DNA from: Streptomyces sp. I6
GTDB taxonomy: Bacteria; Actinomycetota; Actinomycetes; Streptomycetales; Streptomycetaceae
Direction of reading: 5' to 3'
Assembly (NCBI GenBank): GCA_003725745.1
Contig: RHDP01000001.1
Span: 3,301,001-3,365,000, forward strand
DNA: 64,000 nucleotides
The notes below the pieces were generated by a model, which was not told the origin of the DNA, searched no databases, and saw only the letters and a program-made list of their open reading frames with translations. The position numbers and the translations under genes were made by a program. Shown piece after piece: positions 56,847 through 64,000 of the stretch (position 1 is the stretch's first letter; each line of letters starts with the position of its first letter).

Positions 56847-59645
56847 TCATAGGCGCCACCACTCCGACTCACCTCCCTCGTCGGATGATGAGCCTTTCCT
56901 TGTCGTTTCCGACGCGCGGTGGGGGCTTCGGAAGGCTTCCGGCCGGAGCGGCGTCTCGAGGGGTAGTGCCTCCCACGGGGCCGAGACGCTGCCGTCTGGC
57001 TCCCAGCCATATCGCCGTAGATGCTGTGCCTCGTCCGTCCGGTCGTCCGCTGTCAGTAGAAGGTGAGCCGTCCCCCACCAGTCGCCGTCTGGTGAGCCGG
57101 CAGCGGCGTTGGACTGACACCACGCCACAGCTTGGTCGATGAGCCTGTGTTCCCGGAGCAGGGCTAAGACCTGATCGGCGTTTGGCTCGTCGGGGGTCCG
57201 ATCAAGGACGCTGAATGTGCCCCCGTCACGTCCCGCTCGCACGAGTCCCCAGAGAGTTCCCACGAAGTCGTCGTAGCCCACCGGGAATTTCTGCTCCTGG
57301 GGACTTGTGTGTGTACCGTGGTCCTTCGCCAACAGCCACGGGACGTCGTAGCTGGCAAAGAGGTCTCCCGCCTGAGATCCGACCTCGGACGCGGTTTCCC
57401 CTTCGAGATGCACTGTCCCTTCAAGTTGCCGCGCTTCTTGGAGGGCGTAAGGGTCACCGGCTTCCTCGGCCGCTCTCTGGTACCAGAATCGGGCCTCTTC
57501 TGCGCGTCCCACTCTGGCCAGCATCTGGGCCACGCAGCGATAGGCGAATTGGTCGCCCATTTCGGCGGCGCGCCGGTACCAAGTGAGCGCATCCTCGGGA
57601 CGTCCTAATTCAGCCAGCAGCCAGCCAGCCTCTCCCATGGCAAAGAGATCACCCGCCTGTGCGTGCTGCAGGAGCACGGCGAGTGCCTCCGCGCTACGTC
57701 CCAGCCGCACCAGCATGACAGCCACGCCCCGCAGAGCGGTGGTGTCCCCGTTCTCGGCCATGTTCCGGTACCAGGCGAGGGCGTCCTCGGTGCGACCCTC
57801 CGCCGTCGCCTGCTCGGCCAGCTCCCTGAGATCGACCGAAGCTTCAACCTCGGCCGCCCTCCGGTTCCAGGCCAGAGCCTCGTCTGTGCGGCTCATGCCG
57901 GCGAGCAACCGGACCAGGTTCGGAAACACGCGGCTGTCGCCTTCGGACACTAGGAGCTGATACCACAAGAGAGCCTCGCCACCGCAACCCGAGATTCTGG
58001 CCAACGCGAGTGCGATGGCGTGGATGTCCACGGTATGGCCGGCATCAGCGGCGTGCCGATACCAGGCCAGGGCCTCATCCGAGCGTCCCATGACCGACAG
58101 AAGCATGACGAGTTCGTCCAGTGCACTGGAGTCGCCGTAGGTAGCCAGGGCACGGTAGAGGACGAAGGAGATACGACGCAGACCGCGTCGCCGGGCGATC
58201 TCGGTCAACTCGGTGTGCTCGGATGGAGCGGCGTGGTCAGCCGCCGCCGTCCACAAGGCGGCTGGCGGGGAGAGCCGAGCCCGGGCTCGGCTCCCGTGTT
58301 GTTCGAGATAGTCGGCGAGCCGGTAGCGGGGATGGGCAGGCGACCCTTCGCTGTTACGGGAACGCACACGGGTCAGTGCGCCGCGAGCGCCCCGTACGGG
58401 GCGGGCGGCATAGGCAAGGGCCTCCTCGAACCAGTCGTCCGGTAGCTGGTTCCACTGGGTGTCCGTGAGATAGCCGCCTGCGGCGACCTCCAGCAGAGCG
58501 ACCGACAGAGCCGGGCCGAGGCCCAGTCGGCGGGCATCGATGGCGGCATCGATGAGTGCCCGTGCTGCAGCCGGAGCGGTGTGGTAGTGCTCCAAGAGGG
58601 CAGGACCACCAGCGAGATACTGGGTGACCTCCCCAGCCTCGGCGCGCTCGGCAGCATAGGCCAGACGCGGATCGGCAGCGGCGGCTGCGTGCAGGGCATC
58701 GACGTCTCCTGGGTCGGTGAACGCGCCCGGAACCGGCAGTTCATGGCCGACCAAGAGGGCCCGAGCCTGAGCATGTGGATCCGCCTTACTCCTGCCAGTC
58801 GGGTCGGGGTATGCGGTGAGCTCGGCCCAGTACTCCGGCCAGATAGTTCCTAGCACAAGCACCGGCCCTCGCCCTGGATCACGCAGCAGTTCGCGCAGCC
58901 CGGCGGCCACGCGTTCCCCCACGTCGGAGGCCGGGGTAAGCAGGTAGTGCTGGGCCTCGTTCAGCCAGATCACCGTGCGGGGACCAATCTCCTGCATCTC
59001 CGCGAGGGCGGCCTCCGGGCGGGAGGGGTCAATGGGGTGCCATAGCCGCCAGTCGTCGGGCAGCAGCTCAAGGGCTTCCCAGCATGCCCGCGTCTTGCCC
59101 GTAGACGAGCCGCTCACCAGCACCACCACGCGGCTCACGCCGCCCACGGCCTCACTCACGGTCGTGCGCAGCCGCGCATCGTGAGCCCGGGGGACGTACG
59201 CGGGCAGGATGGTCAGCGTTACCGCCCGCGTCGGCTCGGCCTCAATCGCCTTGTGTACTTCCAGTGCGAAGGGATCGGTGAGGAGAGCAACCGGGCGCCC
59301 CAGCGAGGTACTGGCGGTGCGATGCGTGCGTGCTGACTGGGCCCGGTCCAGCAGAGTGCGCCATTGGCGTTCTCTCGCTTCCTCACCCGCCCATCGGCTC
59401 CACAACTGCACCAGCACCCAGACCTTTTCACTGCTGGCCGAGCTGGGGACCTTCGCTGCTCCGGGGTCGTCTGGAAGCCAGTCGCTGATCCGTTGCCCGC
59501 TCAGGTCCACCCGGTACGGCGCAGCTCTCAACGCTTGTTCTGTTTCACGGCGGGAGTACGGCTGGCCTGCCTTGTGACGGGCTGCCTCGGCCCGCTTCTC
59601 CAAGGCGCGCAATTGGTCGTAGAAGGCGCGACCCTGCTCGTTCAC
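56847..59645 (-). CDS. STAND-like P-loop NTPase with Sel1/TPR-type repeats
   Basis: This is a 932-aa protein with no membrane segment. Residues 1-110 are helical and charged (QPYSRRETEQALRAAPY). The P-loop region starts near 145. Walker A is GSSTGKT (179-185) and Walker B RTVIWLNEAQ (223-232), with arginine-bearing downstream helices (GERVAAGLRELLRDPGRGPV). After about residue 540, seven or more TPR/Sel1-like units follow, such as DEALAWYRHAADAGH, EDALAWYRNMAENGDT and EDALTWYRRAAEMGDQ. This is the layout of signal-sensing NTPases. I know of similar uncharacterised Streptomyces proteins, but no proven function. Codon use is less biased than in the surrounding genes. Confidence 0.88.
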   Translation of the reverse strand: MNEQGRAFYDQLRALEKRAEAARHKAGQPYSRRETEQALRAAPYRVDLSGQRISDWLPDDPGAAKVPSSASSEKVWVLVQLWSRWAGEEARERQWRTLLDRAQSARTHRTASTSLGRPVALLTDPFALEVHKAIEAEPTRAVTLTILPAYVPRAHDARLRTTVSEAVGGVSRVVVLVSGSSTGKTRACWEALELLPDDWRLWHPIDPSRPEAALAEMQEIGPRTVIWLNEAQHYLLTPASDVGERVAAGLRELLRDPGRGPVLVLGTIWPEYWAELTAYPDPTGRSKADPHAQARALLVGHELPVPGAFTDPGDVDALHAAAAADPRLAYAAERAEAGEVTQYLAGGPALLEHYHTAPAAARALIDAAIDARRLGLGPALSVALLEVAAGGYLTDTQWNQLPDDWFEEALAYAARPVRGARGALTRVRSRNSEGSPAHPRYRLADYLEQHGSRARARLSPPAALWTAAADHAAPSEHTELTEIARRRGLRRISFVLYRALATYGDSSALDELVMLLSVMGRSDEALAWYRHAADAGHTVDIHAIALALARISGCGGEALLWYQLLVSEGDSRVFPNLVRLLAGMSRTDEALAWNRRAAEVEASVDLRELAEQATAEGRTEDALAWYRNMAENGDTTALRGVAVMLVRLGRSAEALAVLLQHAQAGDLFAMGEAGWLLAELGRPEDALTWYRRAAEMGDQFAYRCVAQMLARVGRAEEARFWYQRAAEEAGDPYALQEARQLEGTVHLEGETASEVGSQAGDLFASYDVPWLLAKDHGTHTSPQEQKFPVGYDDFVGTLWGLVRAGRDGGTFSVLDRTPDEPNADQVLALLREHRLIDQAVAWCQSNAAAGSPDGDWWGTAHLLLTADDRTDEAQHLRRYGWEPDGSVSAPWEALPLETPLRPEAFRSPHRASETTRKGSSSDEGGESEWWRL

Positions 59646-59836
59646 GAGTCCCCCTCAAGACGCTGCCCGGCTGGCGGTGCCGCCCGGAGCGGGAACAACG
59701 GGCACCGCCGCTGAACAGCAGAGTAGGACCAGAGTGCCCGACGTGCCCTCCGTTTCGGACGGATGTATTGGCCCGACCGCACGCTCAGTCTTCCCGCCTG
59801 GCACCTCGTCGTGTGCGGTCAGTCAAAGGAGCCTCT

Positions 59837-59986
59837 GTGAGTCACGAGGACGTGAATAGGAGCCGGAACAGGAAGCAGACCGTTCGTCGGTTGGTCCGCG
59901 CTGCTGTCTTTGGATTGGTTCGCGGCAGCGCCTCCGCGGTCGGATCTGCCATTATTGCCGGAATTGCGTGGTGGATACAGCAATAA
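59837..59986 (+). CDS. Small 49-aa membrane peptide divergent from the NTPase
   Basis: GTG 59837 has AAAGGAG six bases upstream, a better ribosome site than most genes here have. The peptide begins VSHEDVNRSRNRKQTVRRL, a very basic amphipathic stretch. It ends with one membrane helix of about 20 residues (AVGSAIIAGIAWWIQQ). It starts 191 bp from the divergent start of the NTPase gene. Function is unknown. A toxin-like or membrane-anchored partner is one possibility. Confidence 0.55.
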   Translation: MSHEDVNRSRNRKQTVRRLVRAAVFGLVRGSASAVGSAIIAGIAWWIQQ

Positions 59987-60154
59987 TCCTCGGCGGCCTA
60001 AGTACCATGGCTGGCGACTCGTCCTCTCCGGCATCGATCACGCCCTACGGCCTTGGGAGACGTGCTCGGCGGATCAGACCTTCCACCGGCTAACGGCTGG
60101 GCAGGCGTTCGTCTCACATTGGTGTCCCATGGGCCGGACATAGACACCGTCAAT

Positions 60155-61052
60155 GAACCGTTTTCATCCTGTCCTGCAGGGGTGAAATAGCAGTTCAGCG
60201 GGGTGGAGTGACGAGACGAGGCTCCTGGTCGTTGCGCTGGTGTTCTCTACGCACCACGCATCGCCCGAGGAGCCTCGCTTGGTCCCGTATCGTGCCACGG
60301 TCGACGTCCCCTATGAGCTGGTTGAGCATGTCTCGTGGCTCATCTATGCCCGAAGGTGTGAACGCAGATCGCGCTGGCGCAAGTTGGGCTGCTTCAAACA
60401 GGCCCTGCTGGCGCTGGTGCACCTGCGCAAGAACGAGACGCTGCCTCAGCTTGCGGCGGGCTTCGGCATCTCGACCACAACCACGTGGCGGTACGTCGGC
60501 GAAACTCTCGACATTCTGGCCTCCTGGGCGCCCGGCCTGCACGAGGCCCTCGTGGCACTGGGTGAAGGAGACTTCGTCATCGTCGACGGCACGCTCATCC
60601 CCACCGACCGCATCGCCGCGGACCAGCCGTACTACTCGCACAAACACCGGAAGCACGGGATGAATGTGCAGGTCATCGCCCGTCCAGATGGCACACCGCT
60701 GTGGTTCTCGCGGACGACGCCGGGCCGTACCCATGATCTGACCGCGGCCCGTGCTCACGGCATCGTCCAGGCCTGCCTCTCGAGGCAGATCCTCGTGCTC
60801 GCGGACCGCGCCTACCAGGGCGCCGGCGCCACCGTCCGCACCCCGTACTACCACCACCGCGAACAACCCGAGCACTACCAGCAGTTCAACCGCGACCACG
60901 CCCGTCTCCGCGCTCCAGGCGAGCGTGCCTTCGCGCAGCTGAAGTCCTGGCGACTGCTACGGCGAGCCCGATGCTCCACCCACCGAATCGGCACCGCCAT
61001 CCAAGCCATCCACACGCTGATGACCTGCAGCAGCTCAGGATGAAAACGGTTC
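60155..61052 (+). mobile_element. IS5-type insertion sequence, complete
   Basis: Perfect 17-bp terminal inverted repeats bound the element: GAACCGTTTTCATCCTG at the left and its complement at the right. Directly outside is a 3-bp duplication, AAT at 60152-60154 and 61053-61055. Inside lies one intact transposase gene. At 898 bp it is a normal size. It sits between the small peptide gene and dnaB. Intact ends and target duplication indicate recent or active movement. Confidence 0.9.
60240..61043 (+). CDS. IS5-family DDE transposase
   Basis: This 267-aa transposase has an N-terminal helix-turn-helix (NETLPQLAAGFGISTTTTWRYV). The catalytic triad is in FVIVDGTLIPTD (Asp), ILVLADRAYQGAG (Asp) and PGERAFAQLKSWRLL (Glu), as in the DDE_4 group. 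The frame is whole. GTG 60240 gives MFSTHHASPEEPRLVPYRAT. A later start near LVPYRAT is possible because no clear ribosome site is seen. Confidence 0.9.
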   Translation: MFSTHHASPEEPRLVPYRATVDVPYELVEHVSWLIYARRCERRSRWRKLGCFKQALLALVHLRKNETLPQLAAGFGISTTTTWRYVGETLDILASWAPGLHEALVALGEGDFVIVDGTLIPTDRIAADQPYYSHKHRKHGMNVQVIARPDGTPLWFSRTTPGRTHDLTAARAHGIVQACLSRQILVLADRAYQGAGATVRTPYYHHREQPEHYQQFNRDHARLRAPGERAFAQLKSWRLLRRARCSTHRIGTAIQAIHTLMTCSSSG

Positions 61053-61095
61053 AATGAGAAAGGGACATCCGAACTGCGAGCCTACACCCGGAGGC

Positions 61096-62583
61096 TCAGG
61101 TCTGTGCCATGTCCACAAAGCGCGAGTAGTGGCCCTGGAACGCGACCGTGATGGTGGCCGTCGGTCCGTTTCGGTGCTTGGCCACGATCAGATCCGCCTC
61201 GCCCGCACGAGGCGACTCCTTCTCATAGGCGTCCTCCCGGTGCAACAGGATCACCATGTCGGCGTCCTGCTCGATGGAGCCGGACTCACGCAGGTCCGAG
61301 ACCATCGGCTTCTTGTCCGTGCGCTGCTCGGGACCACGGTTCAGCTGCGAGAGGGCGATCACCGGGACCTCCAGCTCCTTGGCGAGCAGCTTCAGGTTGC
61401 GGGACATGTCCGAGACCTCCTGCTGACGGCTCTCGGCCCGCTTGGAGCCACCGGACTGCATCAGCTGCAGATAGTCGATGACGACGAGCTTCAAATCGTT
61501 GCGCTGCTTGAGCCGCCGGCACTTCGCCCGAATCTCCATCATCGACAGGTTCGGGGAGTCGTCGATGTAGAGCGGCGCCTGGGAGACATCGGGCATCCGG
61601 CGTGCGAGGCGGGTCCAGTCCTCGTCGGTCATCGTGCCGGAGCGCATGTGGTGGAGGGCGACGCGTGCCTCTGCGGACAGCAGACGCATCGCGATCTCGT
61701 TGCGCCCCATCTCGAGGGAGAAGATCACGCTGGGCAGATTGTTCTTGATCGATGCCGCTCTCGCGAAGTCGAGTGCCAGCGTCGACTTGCCCATGGCGGG
61801 GCGAGCGGCGATGACGATCATCTGGCCGGGATGCAGCCCGTTGGTGAGCGAGTCGAAGTCGGTGAAGCCGGTCGGGACTCCGGTCATCTCGCCGCTGCGG
61901 GAGCCGATCGCCTCGATCTCGTCAAGCGCCCCCTCCATGATCTCGCCGAGCGGGAGATAGTCCTCGCTGGTGCGCTGCTCGGTGACCGCGTAGATCTCGG
62001 CCTGTGCCGAGTTCACGATCTCGTCGACGTCGCCGTCCGCCGCATACCCCATCTGTGTGATACGCGTGCCCGCCTCGACCAGGCGCCGCAACACGGCGCG
62101 CTCGTGCACGATCTCCGCGTAGTACGAGGCGTTCGCGGCCGTCGGGACCGATTGGACGAGGGTGTGCAGATAGGAGGCACCGCCGACACGGGTGATCTCT
62201 CCCCGTTTGGTCAGCTCGGCGGCGACGGTGATGGGGTCGGCGGGCTCTCCCTTGGCGTAGAGGTCGAGGATCGCCTGGTAGACGGTCTCGTGCGCGGGCC
62301 GGTAGAAGTCATGGCCTTTGATGATCTCGACGACGTCGGCGATGGCGTCCTTGGAAAGCAGCATGCCGCCGAGGACGGACTGCTCGGCGTCGAGGTCCTG
62401 CGGGGGAACTCGCTCGAAGCCCGGGGAGCCGTCGTCCCAGGCGACGCTCTCCCTGCCGCGCTCGTGCTGCTCCTCGCGGCCACCGCGCCCCCGGCCCTCC
62501 CCTCGGCGGGGGCGGGAGACGGGCAGACGGTCACCCGGACCGATGTCGGTCCAGGGCTCGTCCAGGGGCTCGGGGACACTCAC
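61096..62583 (-). CDS. dnaB: Replicative DNA helicase
   Basis: This 495-aa hexameric helicase moves the replication fork. The N-terminal domain starts PPQDLDAEQSVLGGMLLSKD. The RecA-like core has Walker A AARPAMGKSTLALDFA, Walker B LKLVVIDYLQLM, the H4 region KELEVPVIALSQLNRGPEQR, and the Arg finger in IVAKHRNGPTATITVAF. The first about 50 residues are a Streptomyces-type basic, Gly/Arg-rich extension. No intein is present. The IS ends 44 bp downstream of its stop. The next gene upstream (MATE) is divergent, across a 418-bp region with DnaA-like 9-mers. Confidence 0.97.
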   Translation of the reverse strand: MSVPEPLDEPWTDIGPGDRLPVSRPRRGEGRGRGGREEQHERGRESVAWDDGSPGFERVPPQDLDAEQSVLGGMLLSKDAIADVVEIIKGHDFYRPAHETVYQAILDLYAKGEPADPITVAAELTKRGEITRVGGASYLHTLVQSVPTAANASYYAEIVHERAVLRRLVEAGTRITQMGYAADGDVDEIVNSAQAEIYAVTEQRTSEDYLPLGEIMEGALDEIEAIGSRSGEMTGVPTGFTDFDSLTNGLHPGQMIVIAARPAMGKSTLALDFARAASIKNNLPSVIFSLEMGRNEIAMRLLSAEARVALHHMRSGTMTDEDWTRLARRMPDVSQAPLYIDDSPNLSMMEIRAKCRRLKQRNDLKLVVIDYLQLMQSGGSKRAESRQQEVSDMSRNLKLLAKELEVPVIALSQLNRGPEQRTDKKPMVSDLRESGSIEQDADMVILLHREDAYEKESPRAGEADLIVAKHRNGPTATITVAFQGHYSRFVDMAQT

Positions 62584-62730
62584 CGGCCGCCTCCTCCCGT
62601 CCGCTCCGCGGACCTCTGCGTGGCACTCTTTTTAGGACACGGCACTGACAACACGAGCGGCCCGATTCCGCTTCACGGCACATCGGGCGCCGGTCCACCG
62701 TAGGGCTGCGGGCACCGTCAGCCAATCTGG

Positions 62731-62819
62731 TTATCCACAGGCCATGTGGACGACTGAGCCGATGCTGTGGAGAACCCCCCAGAACCTGTGCACGGAGCGG
62801 GGGACAGCACTGTGGACAA
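62731..62819. other. DnaA-box-like cluster upstream of dnaB
   Basis: TTATCCACA (62731-62739) and TGTGGACAA (62811-62819) are perfect. TGTGGACGA (62745-62753) and TGTGGAGAA (62766-62774) have one mismatch. More TGTGG words continue to about 62995. The 418-bp gap shows no gene. Confidence 0.6.
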
Positions 62820-63001
62820 AGTCATAGGCCGCGCCCCACATACACTTTGACCTGCATCTTTTCCATCCACCGGCTGTGGGGGAGAAAAACTTCCCCAGCC
62901 GGACCAAGATCAGAACAAACGGCGCACAGCAGAAGCCCCGTCCCGTCATTTGGTAAGGATCATAGGCCGCTTGCATCTCTTACCTGTGGAAGATTAGATT
63001 G

Positions 63002-64000
63002 ATGCCCATGACACAGGCCCCTGCGGCGTCCGGATCCAGCCGCCGACGACACGATCGCGAGATCATCTCACTCGCCGCCCCCGCCTTCGGAGCACTCGTC
63101 GCAGAGCCCCTGTTCGTGATGGTCGACAGCGCGATCGTCGGGCACCTCGGCACCCCGCAACTCGCCGGACTGGGTATCGCTGCGGCGCTGCTCATGACGG
63201 CCGTCAGTGTCTTCGTCTTCCTCGCCTACGCCACGACTGCCGCGGTCGCGCGGCGCGTGGGCGCCGGGGATCTGAGTTCCGCGATCCGCCAGGGCATGGA
63301 CGGCATCTGGCTGGCCCTACTGCTCGGCATCGCCGTCGTCGCCTTCATGTTTCCCGCCGCGCCATGGCTGGTGGAAGCCTTCGGAGCCTCCGGCACCGCA
63401 GCCCCGCACGCCATCACCTATCTGCGCATCTCGAGCCTCGGAATCCCTGCCATGCTCGTGGTCATGGCCGCTACCGGCGTACTCCGCGGCCTCCAGGACA
63501 CCCGTACACCCCTCTATGTGGCGATCGGCGGCTTTGCTGCGAACGGGGCCCTCAACCTCGGCCTGGTCTACGGGGCCGGGCTCGGCATCGCCGGCTCCGC
63601 CTGGGGCACGGTCCTGGCCCAGGCCGGAATGGCCGCCGCCTACCTCGTGGTGGTCGTTCGCGGCGCCCGTCGCCACCATGCCTCCCTGCGGCCGGACACC
63701 GCGGGCATACGGGCAAGTGCCCAGGCAGGTATGCCGCTACTGATCCGTACGCTCTCCCTGCGAGCCGTACTGCTGATCGCCACCGCCGTGGCCGCCCGTC
63801 TCAGTGACACCAGCATCGCCGCGCACCAGATCATCCTCTCCCTCTGGAGCCTCACGGCCTTTGCCCTGGACGCGATCGCCATCGCCGGCCAGGCCATTAT
63901 CGGGCGCTGTCTCGGCGCCGGCGACGCTGAGGGAGCACGTGCCGCATGCCGCCGCATGGTCGAGTGGGGCATCGCTTCGGGCGTAGGGCTCGGACTGCTG
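63002..64000 (+). CDS. MATE-family efflux transporter, cut by the right edge
   Basis: The first 333 codons are present and the frame stays open at the right end. The MATE pattern is clear: EIISLAAPAFGALVAEPLFV, VDSAIVGHLGTPQLAGLGIA, and later GLVYGAGLGIAGSAWGTVLA. The helices alternate in the normal order of about nine seen so far. It is expected to be a DinF-type drug or metabolite exporter driven by H+ or Na+. ATG 63002 or 63008 may be the start; both are in frame. Confidence 0.92.
   Translation, partial: MPMTQAPAASGSSRRRHDREIISLAAPAFGALVAEPLFVMVDSAIVGHLGTPQLAGLGIAAALLMTAVSVFVFLAYATTAAVARRVGAGDLSSAIRQGMDGIWLALLLGIAVVAFMFPAAPWLVEAFGASGTAAPHAITYLRISSLGIPAMLVVMAATGVLRGLQDTRTPLYVAIGGFAANGALNLGLVYGAGLGIAGSAWGTVLAQAGMAAAYLVVVVRGARRHHASLRPDTAGIRASAQAGMPLLIRTLSLRAVLLIATAVAARLSDTSIAAHQIILSLWSLTAFALDAIAIAGQAIIGRCLGAGDAEGARAACRRMVEWGIASGVGLGLL

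Overview
The window is very GC-rich, strongly codon-biased actinobacterial DNA, almost certainly from a Streptomyces chromosome. The evidence is SsgA with its activator SsgR (a streptomycete-type sporulation pair), a cyd operon carrying a perfect Rex operator, the copper-trafficking operon with a DyP peroxidase, and TAnnnT promoters placed directly in front of start codons. From memory, the order dnaB ... ptpA, ssgR, ssgA, thiC ... hisC, cydA-B-CD ... serS, pheA, copper operon matches the S. coelicolor core chromosome read backwards. That would put oriC a few tens of kb beyond the right end. Three perfect 14-bp parS palindromes and three DnaA-box-like clusters fit an origin-proximal location.

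Layout. 1-8 kb: 3' end of a Xaa-Pro aminopeptidase, an anti-sigma-type ATPase, then a five-gene copper operon (YcnI, Sco, PCuAC, CopCD, DtpA). 8-12 kb: pheA, serS with an overlapping HAD phosphatase gene, and tRNA-Ser(GCU). 12-16.5 kb: a two-pair ABC transporter operon. 16.7-26 kb: M24 peptidase plus an EphD-like hydrolase/SDR fusion, MerR regulator, KptA, a membrane protein, an LLM flavin enzyme, a second HAD phosphatase and an M23 endopeptidase. 26.6-33 kb: cydA-cydB-cydCD under Rex. 33.6-43.8 kb: aminotransferase, LacI regulator, PPP-type phosphatase, riboswitch-controlled thiC, YibE/F protein, ssgA and ssgR. 44-54.9 kb: small membrane proteins, cupin, ptpA, a trans-sulfuration enzyme, LysR, Nudix, a globin-reductase, GNATs, and a divergent MFS/MarR pair. 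55.2-61 kb is the accessory part: a serine hydrolase, a STAND-like NTPase with Sel1/TPR repeats, a divergent 49-aa membrane peptide, and an intact IS5-type insertion sequence with terminal repeats and an AAT target duplication. 61-64 kb: dnaB and the start of a MATE exporter gene.

A window-wide oddity is that nine otherwise normal genes (PCuAC, EphD-like, M23, cydCD, cydA, phosphatase, thiC, yibE/F, marR) are each broken by one missing G or C inside a run of 4-7. Several would be expected to matter to the cell, and all errors are of one type, so uncorrected long-read sequencing error is the likeliest cause. These genes are annotated here at their inferred full extents. The best candidate for an undescribed system is the STAND-like NTPase plus the divergent small membrane peptide at 56.8-60.0 kb.
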